From assembly GCA_012840125.1 (NCBI GenBank), contig DULZ01000001.1:1-38357 (forward strand): DNA of 38,357 nt. Direction: 5' to 3'. The first letter of the stretch is position 1. The number at the start of each line of letters is the position of its first letter. Of the stretch, positions 24,128 through 31,621 are shown in pieces. This stretch comes from Clostridia bacterium. Its GTDB lineage: Bacteria; Bacillota; DULZ01. The position numbers were made by a program, and so were the translations under genes. The notes under the pieces are model-generated. The model was not told the DNA's origin. It was given only the letters and a program-made list of their open reading frames with translations, and did no database searches.

Positions 24128-24300
24128 AGCCTTTGGGGCGCAGTGCATTGACGGCCACGGAAACCAGACTCAAGATCATGACGGCGCCGGCCAGATCCGG
24201 GAAAAGAAGGCCCAGATGAGGTTTTCCTTGATGCTGCGCCCAGTTCCCTTAAGTCCCCTTGGCTTAAAGCAATGCCCGCGGCTTCCACTGCCATCATCCC
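24128..24300 (-). pseudogene. Remnant of a metal-transporting P1B-type ATPase C-terminus
   Basis: Three fragments of the P-type ATPase tail occur in order on the minus strand but in three different frames: AVEAAGIALSQGDLRELG (from about 24294), SIKENLIWAFFSR (from about 24235) and AVMILSLVSVAVNALRPKG (from about 24185). In intact copper ATPases the corresponding blocks are the DVAIEAADI-L-SGDL, RQNLFWAF and SSVSVVLNALRL segments. Frameshifts and missing stretches between them show decay. The rest of the gene is absent; 24011-24127 holds nothing else recognisable. Confidence 0.65.
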
Positions 24301-24362
24301 CTCATATTTACAGCGGGTATGGCTCGGTAGATGAGGATCGCATCCCGGCCTGCCCAAAATAG

Positions 24363-24400
24363 TAGAAACCGCCCCACAAAATTCCTTGAGGCGGTTTCTA
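24363..24400. other. Hairpin with 11-bp stem in a gene-free region
   Basis: TAGAAACCGCC (24363-24373) pairs perfectly with GGCGGTTTCTA (24390-24400), but neither exit has a convincing T run. The 24301-24611 stretch otherwise shows only a weak 30-codon minus-strand frame (24402-24494). Confidence 0.5.
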
Positions 24401-24611
24401 TCTAAAAGGAAACGCAGGCCAGTTTCACCCGGGACGTTTCCTGTGCTAATAGCATGCCCGCAAACATGAGAATTAAACTGGCGAATTTAGGCATCACCCT
24501 GGCGCCGCCGGCCTGAAATTGCCAATGGAATCACCGGCAGGCAGTCTGACGGATACATGCAGGGCATATATTTACAATAGTTAAGGCGGATGTCCGGAAA
24601 GGGAGAGGCAA

Positions 24612-25067
24612 GTGACTGGCAATGCCCTTTTGCTCTGTATTCTTTTGTTAGGCATGTTGGGTCGTTCCAACATTGTTGCTATGGCTGCCGCGATCCTGCT
24701 GGTGGTGAAATTTGCCCGGCTGGAGCACTATTTGCCTTTGCTGGAGAGGCGCGGCCTGGAAATGGGACTATTGTTTCTCATGCTGTCCGTGCTGGTGCCC
24801 TTTGCCTCGGGCAGGGTAGCCCCGCAAGATATTGTTCGCTCCTTCCTCAGCTGGCCCGGGCTGGTGGCCCTGGTCAGCGGGGCCCTGGCCACCCACATGA
24901 ACGGCAAAGGGTTGCACCTGCTCCAGTTGGAACCTTCCCTGATGGTGGGCCTGGTGGTGGGTTCCATCATGGGGATTGTCTTTCTTGGCGGCGTGCCGGT
25001 GGGACCGTTGATGGCCGGAGGGATAGCCGCCTTGATCCTGTCCTTATGCCAATACTTCAAATCCTAA
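24612..25067 (+). CDS. DUF441/UPF0756 family membrane protein
   Basis: A 151-residue hydrophobic protein with four or so membrane helices, matching the DUF441 (UPF0756, Bacillus YtwI type) pattern: LLLLGMLGRSN-like start, LERRGLEMGLLFLMLSVLVP, an internal GKGLHLLQLEPSLMVGL and GVPVGPLMAGGIAALIL at the end. Function unknown. It starts at GTG preceded by GGAAAGGGAGAGG. It precedes the CvpA-like gene by 75 bases and may share its transcript. Confidence 0.85.
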   Translation: MTGNALLLCILLLGMLGRSNIVAMAAAILLVVKFARLEHYLPLLERRGLEMGLLFLMLSVLVPFASGRVAPQDIVRSFLSWPGLVALVSGALATHMNGKGLHLLQLEPSLMVGLVVGSIMGIVFLGGVPVGPLMAGGIAALILSLCQYFKS

Positions 25068-25074
25068 AATTAGA

Positions 25075-25142
25075 TATGTTAAAAGAAGGTTTTTCAATCA
25101 AGACGCAGAAAACATACATAAAAAGGAAACGGGAGAAGTTCC
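25075..25142 (+). pseudogene. Possible scrap of a tyrosine recombinase N-terminal domain
   Basis: Between two genes, an AT-richer patch encodes MLKEGFSIKTQKTYIKRKRE, which resembles the start of the core-binding domain of XerC/D-type integrases (GxSxxTxxxY). Nothing of the catalytic domain follows. Being short, this could be chance. Confidence 0.3.
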
Positions 25143-25859
25143 ATGAACTACCTGGACCTTTTGCTGGGCCTAGTCTTTCTGTTTTGCTCTCTAGCCGGTT
25201 ATACCCGCGGCTTCATTTCTCTCATGGTCGGATGGGCCGGTAAGATAATAACCCTGATCGCGGCTTTCTACTTTGCCAAACCCCTGGCAGGCTTTTTAGG
25301 TCAAGGATTGGGGCTGCAAAGCCGGTTGGCCGGGAAACTCACGACTTTCTTCCCCCCTGCCGGCATCCTGGCGGAAAGCGACATGGGCAGGATCTCCGCC
25401 CAAAAGCTGCCGGAAGTGCTGGATAAAATGCACCTTCCCCCTCTTCTGAAATTTAAAGTGATGGAACGGGCGCCGGAATTGATGGCAACCGGTTCCGCTT
25501 CCGTGACGGCCGTGTTAAACGAACTGGCCCGGCAGAGTGCGGACCTGCTGCTTCATGGGGTAAGCTTCTTGCTCCTGGTGATTGGCGGTGGATTATGCAT
25601 CAAGTTTTTTGTCTTCCTCGTTAATCATTTACTGCAGGGTACGTTGATTGGTCAATTAAACCGGCTGCTGGGCATGACCCTGACCTTGATCCTGGCTTTG
25701 GGGGTTACCATGCTGGTCATCGGTATCACGGCGCCGCTGGTTTTCGTGCCTGCTCATGGGGAAGAGGGATTTTTAGCGGACTTGGCCAAAGGTTCTTACT
25801 TGTATCCTCGTTTCCTGGAAGCTTACGGCCTGTTTTTAGGGGCCATAATTAGTTATTAA
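25143..25859 (+). CDS. CvpA family membrane protein
   Basis: A 238-residue protein with the CvpA-family opening MNYLDLLLGLVFLFCSLAGY followed by TRGFISLMVGWAGK, an internal loop of about 70 residues and further helices (FLLLVIGGGLCIKFFVFLVN, LNRLLGMTLTLILALGV). Family members are inner-membrane proteins linked to colicin V export in E. coli and to envelope homeostasis elsewhere; the biochemical role is unsettled. GGGAGAAG precedes the ATG. It is followed by an aminopeptidase gene after a 96-base gap. Confidence 0.82.
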   Translation: MNYLDLLLGLVFLFCSLAGYTRGFISLMVGWAGKIITLIAAFYFAKPLAGFLGQGLGLQSRLAGKLTTFFPPAGILAESDMGRISAQKLPEVLDKMHLPPLLKFKVMERAPELMATGSASVTAVLNELARQSADLLLHGVSFLLLVIGGGLCIKFFVFLVNHLLQGTLIGQLNRLLGMTLTLILALGVTMLVIGITAPLVFVPAHGEEGFLADLAKGSYLYPRFLEAYGLFLGAIISY

Positions 25860-25955
25860 TGGTTTGATTTTCCTGGCTGATGATAGTAAAATATGGTAGT
25901 GGATGAAGGTTTGCTGCAGTTTGTGGCAGCAGCAAGATGATGGGAGGAAGCAGCT

Positions 25956-27371
25956 TTGGAGAAGAAACTCACCGGTGGCCAAGCCCTGGAAGGGCGGCTC
26001 AGGTATAAGAAAAAGAACGTGTGGGAGCATTTATCCCGGGCAGAACGGGAAGCGGCGCTGGAGTTAGGAGAAGAATATAAAGAGTACCTTTCCCAGGTGA
26101 AGACGGAGCGGGAAGCCGTCCGGTTCATGGTGAGCCGGGCCGAAGCGGAGGGTTTCCGTCCCTTGGACGAGCTCAAGCATTTAAAACCCGGCCAGCGCTT
26201 TTACCTCACCTACCGGAGCAAGGTGCTGCTTTTAGGCGTCGCCGGGGAAAGACCCCTCAAAGAAGGCCTTCGTTTAGTCGGTGCTCACATTGATGCCCCT
26301 CGTTTAGATTTAAAGCCCCAGCCTCTTTATGAGAGTGACGGGCTGGCTCTTTTTAAAACCCATTATTACGGCGGGATCAAGAAATACCAGTGGCCGGCTC
26401 TGCCCCTGGCCTTGCACGGCCTGGTCATGAAAGCCGGCGGGGAGGCCTTGGAACTGGTGCTGGGCGAAGCTGAGGAGGATCCTGTTTTTACGGTAACCGA
26501 TTTGCTGCCCCATTTGGCCAAGGACCAGATGGAGAAAAAAATGAAAGAAGGCATTCAAGGCGAGGATCTCAACGTCCTGGTGGGTAGCCTGCCCTATGCG
26601 GACGAGGAGGTGCAGGAAAAAGTCAAGCTGGCGGTGCTGCAGCACCTGCATGAACGGTACGGCCTGGTGGAGGAGGACCTGGTCAGCGCCGAGCTGGAAC
26701 TGGTGCCGGCCGGGAAAGCCAGGGACGTGGGATTGGACAGGAGCCTGGTCGGCGGCTATGGGCAGGATGACCGGGCTTGTGCTTTTACAGCTTTTAAGGC
26801 TATCCTGCAAGTGCAAAAGCCCCGTTATACCGCCCTGGCCCTCTTTGTCGACAAGGAGGAAATCGGCAGCACCGGCAATACCGGGGCCCAGTCCAGGCTC
26901 TTGGAATACTTTGTCGCCCGTTTGGGGGAATTAACGGGCGACAAGACAGTCAAAGATGTGTGGCAGGTCTTCGACCGGTCCCTGGCGGTGTCCGGGGATA
27001 CGGTGGCGGCCCTGGATCCCAGCTGGCCCAATGTCCTGGACAAGTACAACGCACCGGTGCTGGGGCATGGAGTGGTGCTTCTGAAGTACAGCGGTGCCGG
27101 GGGCAAATACGATACCAATGATGCCCATGCAGAAACCGTCTACAGCTTGCGCAGGTTGTTTAACGAGCACGGGATCATCTGGCAAACCGGCGAACTTGGC
27201 AAGGTGGATCAGGGTGGCGGGGGTACCATCGCCCAGTTCCTGGCCCAGACCGGGATGGACGTCATTGATTGCGGCCCGGCCTTATTAAGCATTCACTCAC
27301 CATTTGAAATTGCCAGTAAGGGTGACATTTACATGACTTTTAGGGCCTATCAGGTCTTCTTACAGAACTAG
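25956..27371 (+). CDS. M18 family zinc aminopeptidase
   Basis: A 471-residue metallo-aminopeptidase of family M18 (Aminopeptidase I/aspartyl aminopeptidase type). Metal and catalytic motifs: GAHIDAPRLDLKP with the His-x-Asp pair, GGYGQDDRACAF, VDKEEIGSTGNTGAQS with the Glu pair and TNDAHAETV with the terminal His. It forms large tetrahedral complexes in known relatives and removes N-terminal residues from peptides in the cytoplasm. It starts at TTG after GGGAGGAAG. The stop is 18 bases before selD, which suggests co-transcription, though I see no functional link. Confidence 0.9.
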   Translation: MEKKLTGGQALEGRLRYKKKNVWEHLSRAEREAALELGEEYKEYLSQVKTEREAVRFMVSRAEAEGFRPLDELKHLKPGQRFYLTYRSKVLLLGVAGERPLKEGLRLVGAHIDAPRLDLKPQPLYESDGLALFKTHYYGGIKKYQWPALPLALHGLVMKAGGEALELVLGEAEEDPVFTVTDLLPHLAKDQMEKKMKEGIQGEDLNVLVGSLPYADEEVQEKVKLAVLQHLHERYGLVEEDLVSAELELVPAGKARDVGLDRSLVGGYGQDDRACAFTAFKAILQVQKPRYTALALFVDKEEIGSTGNTGAQSRLLEYFVARLGELTGDKTVKDVWQVFDRSLAVSGDTVAALDPSWPNVLDKYNAPVLGHGVVLLKYSGAGGKYDTNDAHAETVYSLRRLFNEHGIIWQTGELGKVDQGGGGTIAQFLAQTGMDVIDCGPALLSIHSPFEIASKGDIYMTFRAYQVFLQN

Positions 27372-27389
27372 CAAAGGAGAGAACACATC

Positions 27390-28433
27390 ATGGCGGACAT
27401 ACGTTTAACACAATGCGCCAAGGCCTCCGGGTGAGCGGCAAAGGTAGGTCCGGGGACCTTAAGAGACGTACTTGGCACCATCACCACTGTGGAAGACCCG
27501 CGCCTTTTGGTCAGCGGGGCCACGATGGATGATGCCGGTGTCTACCGGCTCACCGATGAACTGGCCCTGGTGCAGACCGTGGACTTCTTCACGCCCATGG
27601 TGGATGACCCGTATTTGTTCGGGCAGATCGCGGCGGCGAACGCCTTAAGCGATGTTTATGCCATGGGGGGTAAGCCCCTTACCGCAATGAACATCGCCGC
27701 TTTTCCGGTGAGCACCATGGACCTGGGCATATTGAGGGATATTTTCCGGGGAGGTGCCGACAAGCTTAAAGAAGCAAAGACGCTGCTGGTGGGAGGCCAT
27801 ACCATTGAGGACCAGGAACCGAAATACGGTTTATCGGTGACGGGGATTGTACATCCCGAGAAGATATGGACCAACCGGGGCGGGAAACCGGGGGACAGCC
27901 TGGTTTTGACCAAACCCCTGGGGACCGGGATCATCAGCACGGCCATCAAAGGGGAAATGGCCGGCCGGGAGTCCGTGGAAGAAGCCGTACGCTTCATGAC
28001 CACCTTGAATAATGCGGCAGCGGAAGCAGCCGCCCAAGTCGGGGTCCATGCCTGTACCGATGTGACCGGCTTCGGCCTTTTGGGGCATCTCTATGAGATG
28101 ATGACGCCGGAAATAGGTTTTGAAATCATCTGGCCGCAAGTGCCGCTGATGGCGGGAACCAAAGACTACGCTTCCTGGGGACTGGTGCCCGGGGGTGCAC
28201 GTCGCAATCTCAAGTACCTGCACGACGCCGTCGAACGGGAAAAAGGCATCTCCGACATTGCCATGGATATCCTGGCGGATCCCCAAACTTCAGGGGGATT
28301 ACTGTTGGCGGTATCATCGGAGAAAGCACAAGCATTAGTAGCCGCCTTGCATGAACGAGGTGTCGCGGCGGCACAAGTGATTGGATATGTGACGGACAAG
28401 CATCCGGGCAAAATTCTAGTGAGAGGGTGGTAG
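27390..28433 (+). CDS. selD: Selenide, water dikinase, selenocysteine-containing
   Basis: A 347-residue SelD in which codon 15 is TGA (27432-27434), in the context KASG-Sec-AAKVG, the site of the catalytic Cys/Sec. The frame is continuous before and after it. Later motifs: VQTVDFFTPMVDDPYLFGQI, DVYAMGGKPLTAMNIAAFP and DVTGFGLLGHL; it makes selenophosphate from selenide and ATP for selenocysteine synthesis. AAAGGAGAG precedes the ATG by eight bases. yedF starts four bases after the stop, making a selenium operon. selA, selB and tRNA-Sec are not in this window. Confidence 0.93.
27435..27465 (+). promoter_or_regulatory. Bacterial SECIS-like hairpin of selD
   Basis: Starting 11 bases after the TGA, AGGTC (27446-27450) and GACCT (27455-27459) form a perfect stem around CGGG. 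Position and size fit a bacterial SECIS; the loop differs from that of the formate dehydrogenase element. Confidence 0.6.
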
Positions 28434-28436
28434 AAC

Positions 28437-29024
28437 ATGGAAAAGATAGTCGATGCGCGCGGCTTGGCTTGCCCGCAGCCGCTCATTCACACCAAAAAAG
28501 CCTTGGAAGAATTTGACGGGGAGGAATTAGTGACGATTGTGGATAACGAAACAGCCAGGGACAACATCCTTCGTTTTGTTAAGAGTCAAAACTTGGAAGC
28601 CGAGGTAGAACAACGGGCCAGCGATTATTACATCAGGATTCATAAACCACAGTTTACCGGCCTTGAGCCCCAAGTCACCGTGGAGCGGGATTACATCATT
28701 TTCGTCGGCAGTGAATTCTTAGGCCGGGGCAGCGACGAATTAGGCGGCATCCTGACCAGGAGCTTCTTCTACACCCTGGCTGAGGCGGACAAGCTGCCGG
28801 CGCAGGTCATCCTCGTCAACAGTGGGGTTAAACTGGCCTGTGAAAACTCTCCCGTCCTGCAGCACTTGATCGATTTAGAGAAAAAAGGCGTGCAGATCCT
28901 CGCCTGCGGTACCTGCCTTGACTACTACGGCTTGAAGGAGAAGCTGTGTGCCGGTTCCGTAAGCAACATGTATACCATTTTGGAACAGCTCACCCTTTAT
29001 CCCCGGGTAGTGACTCTGCCGTAA
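28437..29024 (+). CDS. yedF: Selenium metabolism protein YedF
   Basis: A 195-residue two-domain protein. The N-terminal TusA-like (SirA) domain has VDARGLACPQPLIHTKKAL with the conserved Cys-Pro; the C-terminal part is DsrE-like (FVGSEFLGRGSDELGGIL, ILVNSGVKLACENS, ILACGTCLDYYG). This fusion is the form that co-occurs with selD in selenium-using bacteria and is thought to handle selenium or sulfur delivery. It starts four bases after selD, with GAGAGGGTGG upstream. Confidence 0.9.
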   Translation: MEKIVDARGLACPQPLIHTKKALEEFDGEELVTIVDNETARDNILRFVKSQNLEAEVEQRASDYYIRIHKPQFTGLEPQVTVERDYIIFVGSEFLGRGSDELGGILTRSFFYTLAEADKLPAQVILVNSGVKLACENSPVLQHLIDLEKKGVQILACGTCLDYYGLKEKLCAGSVSNMYTILEQLTLYPRVVTLP

Positions 29025-29089
29025 CAAAGGTGCTTGGCGACTGAACCCGAGAGCCCGTATATTTGGTAGGCATCCAGGAGGTGTGTAGC

Positions 29090-29974
29090 GTGTGGTGGCA
29101 GGTGGTTGGCCTGGGCATCCTGTGCCTGGTGATACTGGCAGTCTTTTGGCGAGAAAAAACAAAAGCACCCCAACGGCAGCTCCCGAATCCCCAGAACGGC
29201 GAAGAACTGCTGCAGCTGGTACCAATTCATGATCCGGCGGTGCTGGCACCCCGGGTGGTGGCCCTGTGGCCGGCTTTGGACGAGGAAACCCGGCAAAAAC
29301 TAAAAGAAGCTGTGCATGCTTACGGTTGGGAGGCATATTTCCTGACTGACCTGGAGGACCCGGATGTGGAGAAGAGGATTCGCGCCATTGAGATTCTGGG
29401 CCTGATTGGAGGCAAGAAATCCATCTGGCCTCTCATGAGCGCCCTGGCCTCCCGCAACGACCGGATCTGCTTTGCCGCCACGGCGGCCTTGAAGGAGTTA
29501 CGAGTGCCGGGGTTAATTGAAACTTTGATTGAAGCTTTGGCGGCACCGGAGCGCTGGCCCCCTGCCCGGGTGGCGGAAATCATTCTGGCCAAAGGGAAAG
29601 AAAGCGTGATGCCGCTTTTGGAAAAGCTGCCGGCGGCGGCACCGGCGGCCAAAGGCTATATCATCGAAATCTTAGGGGAGTTGGGGGACGTGCGGGCAGT
29701 GCCCTACTTCATTGTAGGAGTGGAGGATGAAGATCCGGCCATCCGGGCCAAGAGCGCCCGCGCCTTGGCACAGGTCAACGGCCCGGTGATGGGAGTCACG
29801 GACAGCCTTCAACAAGCCCTCCGGGACGAGGCTTGGGAAGTGAGAGTCCATGCGGCCCTGGCGGTGGGGAACTTAAAGATCCATGAGATGGCGGCCACTT
29901 TGGAGGAGCTCCTGTCGGATCCCGACTGGCGGGTGAAGGAAACCGCCGAGAAGGCGTTGAAACAATTAAACTAG
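29090..29974 (+). CDS. Membrane-anchored HEAT-repeat protein
   Basis: About 294 residues. An N-terminal membrane helix (VVGLGILCLVILAVFW) is followed by cytoplasmic HEAT-type helical repeats from about residue 85, with signatures such as DPDVEKRIRAIEILGLIGG, DPAIRAKSARALAQVNG, EAWEVRVHAALAVGNLK and DPDWRVKETAEKALKQL. Such repeats mediate protein binding. GTG at 29090 lies seven bases after AGGAGGT; a TTG at 29063 in the same frame lacks a good site. It precedes the DUF951-rpsF block by 35 bases. Confidence 0.8.
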   Translation: MWWQVVGLGILCLVILAVFWREKTKAPQRQLPNPQNGEELLQLVPIHDPAVLAPRVVALWPALDEETRQKLKEAVHAYGWEAYFLTDLEDPDVEKRIRAIEILGLIGGKKSIWPLMSALASRNDRICFAATAALKELRVPGLIETLIEALAAPERWPPARVAEIILAKGKESVMPLLEKLPAAAPAAKGYIIEILGELGDVRAVPYFIVGVEDEDPAIRAKSARALAQVNGPVMGVTDSLQQALRDEAWEVRVHAALAVGNLKIHEMAATLEELLSDPDWRVKETAEKALKQLN

Positions 29975-30009
29975 CGACTGAACGAGACAGCACAGGCAGG
30001 TGAGGTACA

Positions 30010-30198
30010 TTGTCCTTCAATATTGGCGACATTGTCCAGATGCGCAAGTCTCACCCCTGCGGCAGTGATCAATGGGAGATCACCCGGGTGGGGATGGACT
30101 TCCGCATCAAGTGTTTAGGCTGCGGCCGGCAGGTCCTCCTACCCCGGCGGAAATTTGAAAGAGGCGTGAAAGCCGTTATCAAGAAAGTAGAACTTTAG
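30010..30198 (+). CDS. DUF951 family protein
   Basis: A 62-residue protein matching DUF951: [39 protein letters not shown] and the KFERGVKAV end. The CxxC pair (CLGC) with the earlier HPCG suggests a small zinc-binding beta-barrel. Function unknown; it is often placed ahead of rpsF in Firmicutes, as here. It starts at TTG with AGGTGAGG upstream. Confidence 0.85.
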   Translation: MSFNIGDIVQMRKSHPCGSDQWEITRVGMDFRIKCLGCGRQVLLPRRKFERGVKAVIKKVEL

Positions 30199-30205
30199 CC
30201 TCCCC

Positions 30206-30235
30206 TTGCGTCCTGTTTTTGCGGTATGGTATAAT
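30206..30235 (+). promoter_or_regulatory. Sigma-A promoter of the rpsF-ssb-rpsR operon
   Basis: TTGCGT (30206-30211), an 18-base spacer and a perfect TATAAT (30230-30235) with an extended TG one base before it. It leaves a leader of about 70 bases before rpsF. Confidence 0.7.
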
Positions 30236-30244
30236 CAACAAATG

Positions 30245-30311
30245 GCGATTGTTTCATTGCCATCCAGCCCTGCCCCTTAGGGGGCCGTTAGTCCGAAGGG
30301 AGGTGAAGGAA
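30245..30311 (+). promoter_or_regulatory. Putative S6:S18-responsive leader of rpsF
   Basis: The rpsF leader contains a C-rich/G-rich hairpin (CCCTGCCCCTTAGGGGGCCG) and the repeated CCG triplets of GGCCGTTAGTCCGAAGGG just before the Shine-Dalgarno. Ribosomal protein S6:S18 is known to repress this operon through a CCG-bearing hairpin in Firmicutes. The exact structure was not computed. Confidence 0.45.
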
Positions 30312-30689
30312 ATGCGCAATTACGAAGCCCTCTACATTGTCAGACCTGAACTCAGCGAAGAGGAACAGCAAGCGGTGGCGAAGAAATTTGCCGACATTGT
30401 GGCCCAGAACGGCGGCGAAGTGACCAAGCTGGACATCTGGGGCAAACGCAGGTTGGCCTACGAGGTGAAAAAGCTGCGTGAGGGCATCTACATCCTGATG
30501 CAGTTCAAAGCCGAAGCCCGGGTAGCCCAGGAAGTCGAGCGGGTGATGAAGATCACCGATGAAGTGATCCGCCAGCTGGTTGTTCGCCTCGAAGATGATG
30601 CGCTCTTAGCTGGGGAAGAAGAGGAGGCACCGGTAGAGCAAGGGGAACCTGCAGCCGAAGAGGAACAAACTGTGGCCGCGGAAGAATAA
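30312..30689 (+). CDS. rpsF: 30S ribosomal protein S6
   Basis: A 125-residue S6: MRNYEALYIVRPELSEEEQQ, VTKLDIWGKRRLAYEVKKLR and RVMKITDEVIRQLVVRL, then an acidic tail of about 25 residues rich in Glu. It binds S18 and the central domain of 16S rRNA. ATG 30312 follows GGGAGGTGAAGG; the open frame further upstream is leader sequence. First gene of the conserved rpsF-ssb-rpsR operon. The acidic tail is longer than in many relatives but such tails vary. Confidence 0.96.
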   Translation: MRNYEALYIVRPELSEEEQQAVAKKFADIVAQNGGEVTKLDIWGKRRLAYEVKKLREGIYILMQFKAEARVAQEVERVMKITDEVIRQLVVRLEDDALLAGEEEEAPVEQGEPAAEEEQTVAAEE

Positions 30690-30720
30690 TTGAGATCAAT
30701 ATACAAGGATGGTGTTGGTT

Positions 30721-31152
30721 TTGCTGAACCGGGTTATTCTGATTGGCAGGCTGACGCGAGACCCCGAGCTTCGTTACACCACCGGCGGTGTCGCCGTAGC
30801 CAATTTTACCTTGGCAGTGGACCGTCCTTATACCAACCAACAAGGAGAGCGGGAAGCGGATTTTATCCGGGTCATCACCTGGCGTAAACTGGCGGAAGTC
30901 TGTGCCCAAAACCTCGGGAAAGGACGGCTGGTGGCCGTGGACGGGCGCCTGCAGGTCAGGAGTTACGATGACCCAAACGGCGTGAGGCGCCAAACCGCCG
31001 AAGTAGTGGCGGAAACCGTTCGCTTCCTGGATTGGCCTAAAGATCGCGGCCAGGCTCCCTCCGATCTGGGTGGAGGCGGCAGTTTTGACGACTTTGGAGA
31101 TCCTTTCAGCGGCTCAGGTATCGATCTATCGGGAGATGACTTTCCTCTGTAA
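30721..31152 (+). CDS. ssb: Single-stranded DNA-binding protein
   Basis: A 143-residue SSB: an OB fold beginning LNRVILIGRLTRDPELRY, then FTLAVDR and the ADFIRVITWRKLAE block, then a Gly-rich linker and the acidic protein-interaction tail SGDDFPL. The tail ends in Leu where Phe is usual (DDDIPF in E. coli). It protects single-stranded DNA in replication and repair. TTG at 30721 gives the canonical MLNRVIL start; an in-frame ATG at 30709 has AAGGA overlapping it and is less likely. It lies between rpsF and rpsR as in most Firmicutes. Confidence 0.95.
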   Translation: MLNRVILIGRLTRDPELRYTTGGVAVANFTLAVDRPYTNQQGEREADFIRVITWRKLAEVCAQNLGKGRLVAVDGRLQVRSYDDPNGVRRQTAEVVAETVRFLDWPKDRGQAPSDLGGGGSFDDFGDPFSGSGIDLSGDDFPL

Positions 31153-31178
31153 AAAATCGGGTGTAAGGAGGGACTTTT

Positions 31179-31406
31179 GTGCGTCGCGAACGAAAACGTT
31201 CCCGCAAGCGCGTGTGCAGTTTCTGCGTGGATAAAATTGCGGTGATTGATTATAAAGACACCCAGCGCTTACGGCGGTATATCACGGAGCGGGGCAAGAT
31301 CCTGCCCCGCCGGGTAACCGGCAACTGTGCTCATCACCAGCGGATGCTGACCACCGCCATCAAGAGAGCACGGAATATCGCCTTGTTGCCGTTTACGGTT
31401 GAATAA
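31179..31406 (+). CDS. rpsR: 30S ribosomal protein S18
   Basis: A 75-residue basic S18, with [20 protein letters not shown] near the N-terminus and [19 protein letters not shown] in the middle. The CxxC and CxHH residues could bind zinc, as in the zinc-type S18 group. It starts at GTG preceded by AAGGAGGG. Last gene of the operon; hairpins follow. Confidence 0.96.
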   Translation: MRRERKRSRKRVCSFCVDKIAVIDYKDTQRLRRYITERGKILPRRVTGNCAHHQRMLTTAIKRARNIALLPFTVE

Positions 31407-31410
31407 TCCG

Positions 31411-31433
31411 GAAGGGAGTTTCAAGCTCCCTTC
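31411..31433 (+). terminator. Hairpin after rpsR
   Basis: GAAGGGAG (31411-31418) pairs with CTCCCTTC (31426-31433). There is no T run, so it may protect or attenuate and not fully terminate. Confidence 0.5.
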
Positions 31434-31521
31434 ACATTAGAACAAAAGGGTGTGCGGTGTTAATCCCGGGGCTTCGTTTTTAGGCCGGCGATTTGCACCC
31501 GGCGCCAAAGGAGCAGTTGGT

Positions 31522-31544
31522 AAGGGAGCGTCATGCTCCCTTTT
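31522..31544 (+). terminator. Terminator upstream of the DUF2232 gene
   Basis: AAGGGAGC pairs with GCTCCCTT (31522-31541 overall) with a TTTT end. It is the second hairpin with the same GGGAG/CTCCC core in this 180-base gap. Confidence 0.6.
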
Positions 31545-31621
31545 ACCTTACCATGCAGGAATCACCAGGCTGAAAGCGAAGAATCATGAGAAACCTAGAC
31601 CCGGCAAAAAGAGGTGATTTA

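Noticed and set aside
24402-24494. 30-codon minus-strand ORF in the gap before the DUF441 gene
   Set aside because: Poor ribosome binding site and no recognisable family; too weak to call.
27489-28433. selD starting at an internal GTG
   Set aside because: The ATG at 27390 with a good ribosome binding site and the in-frame TGA in the KASG-Sec-AAK motif give the full protein; the GTG start would lose the active site.
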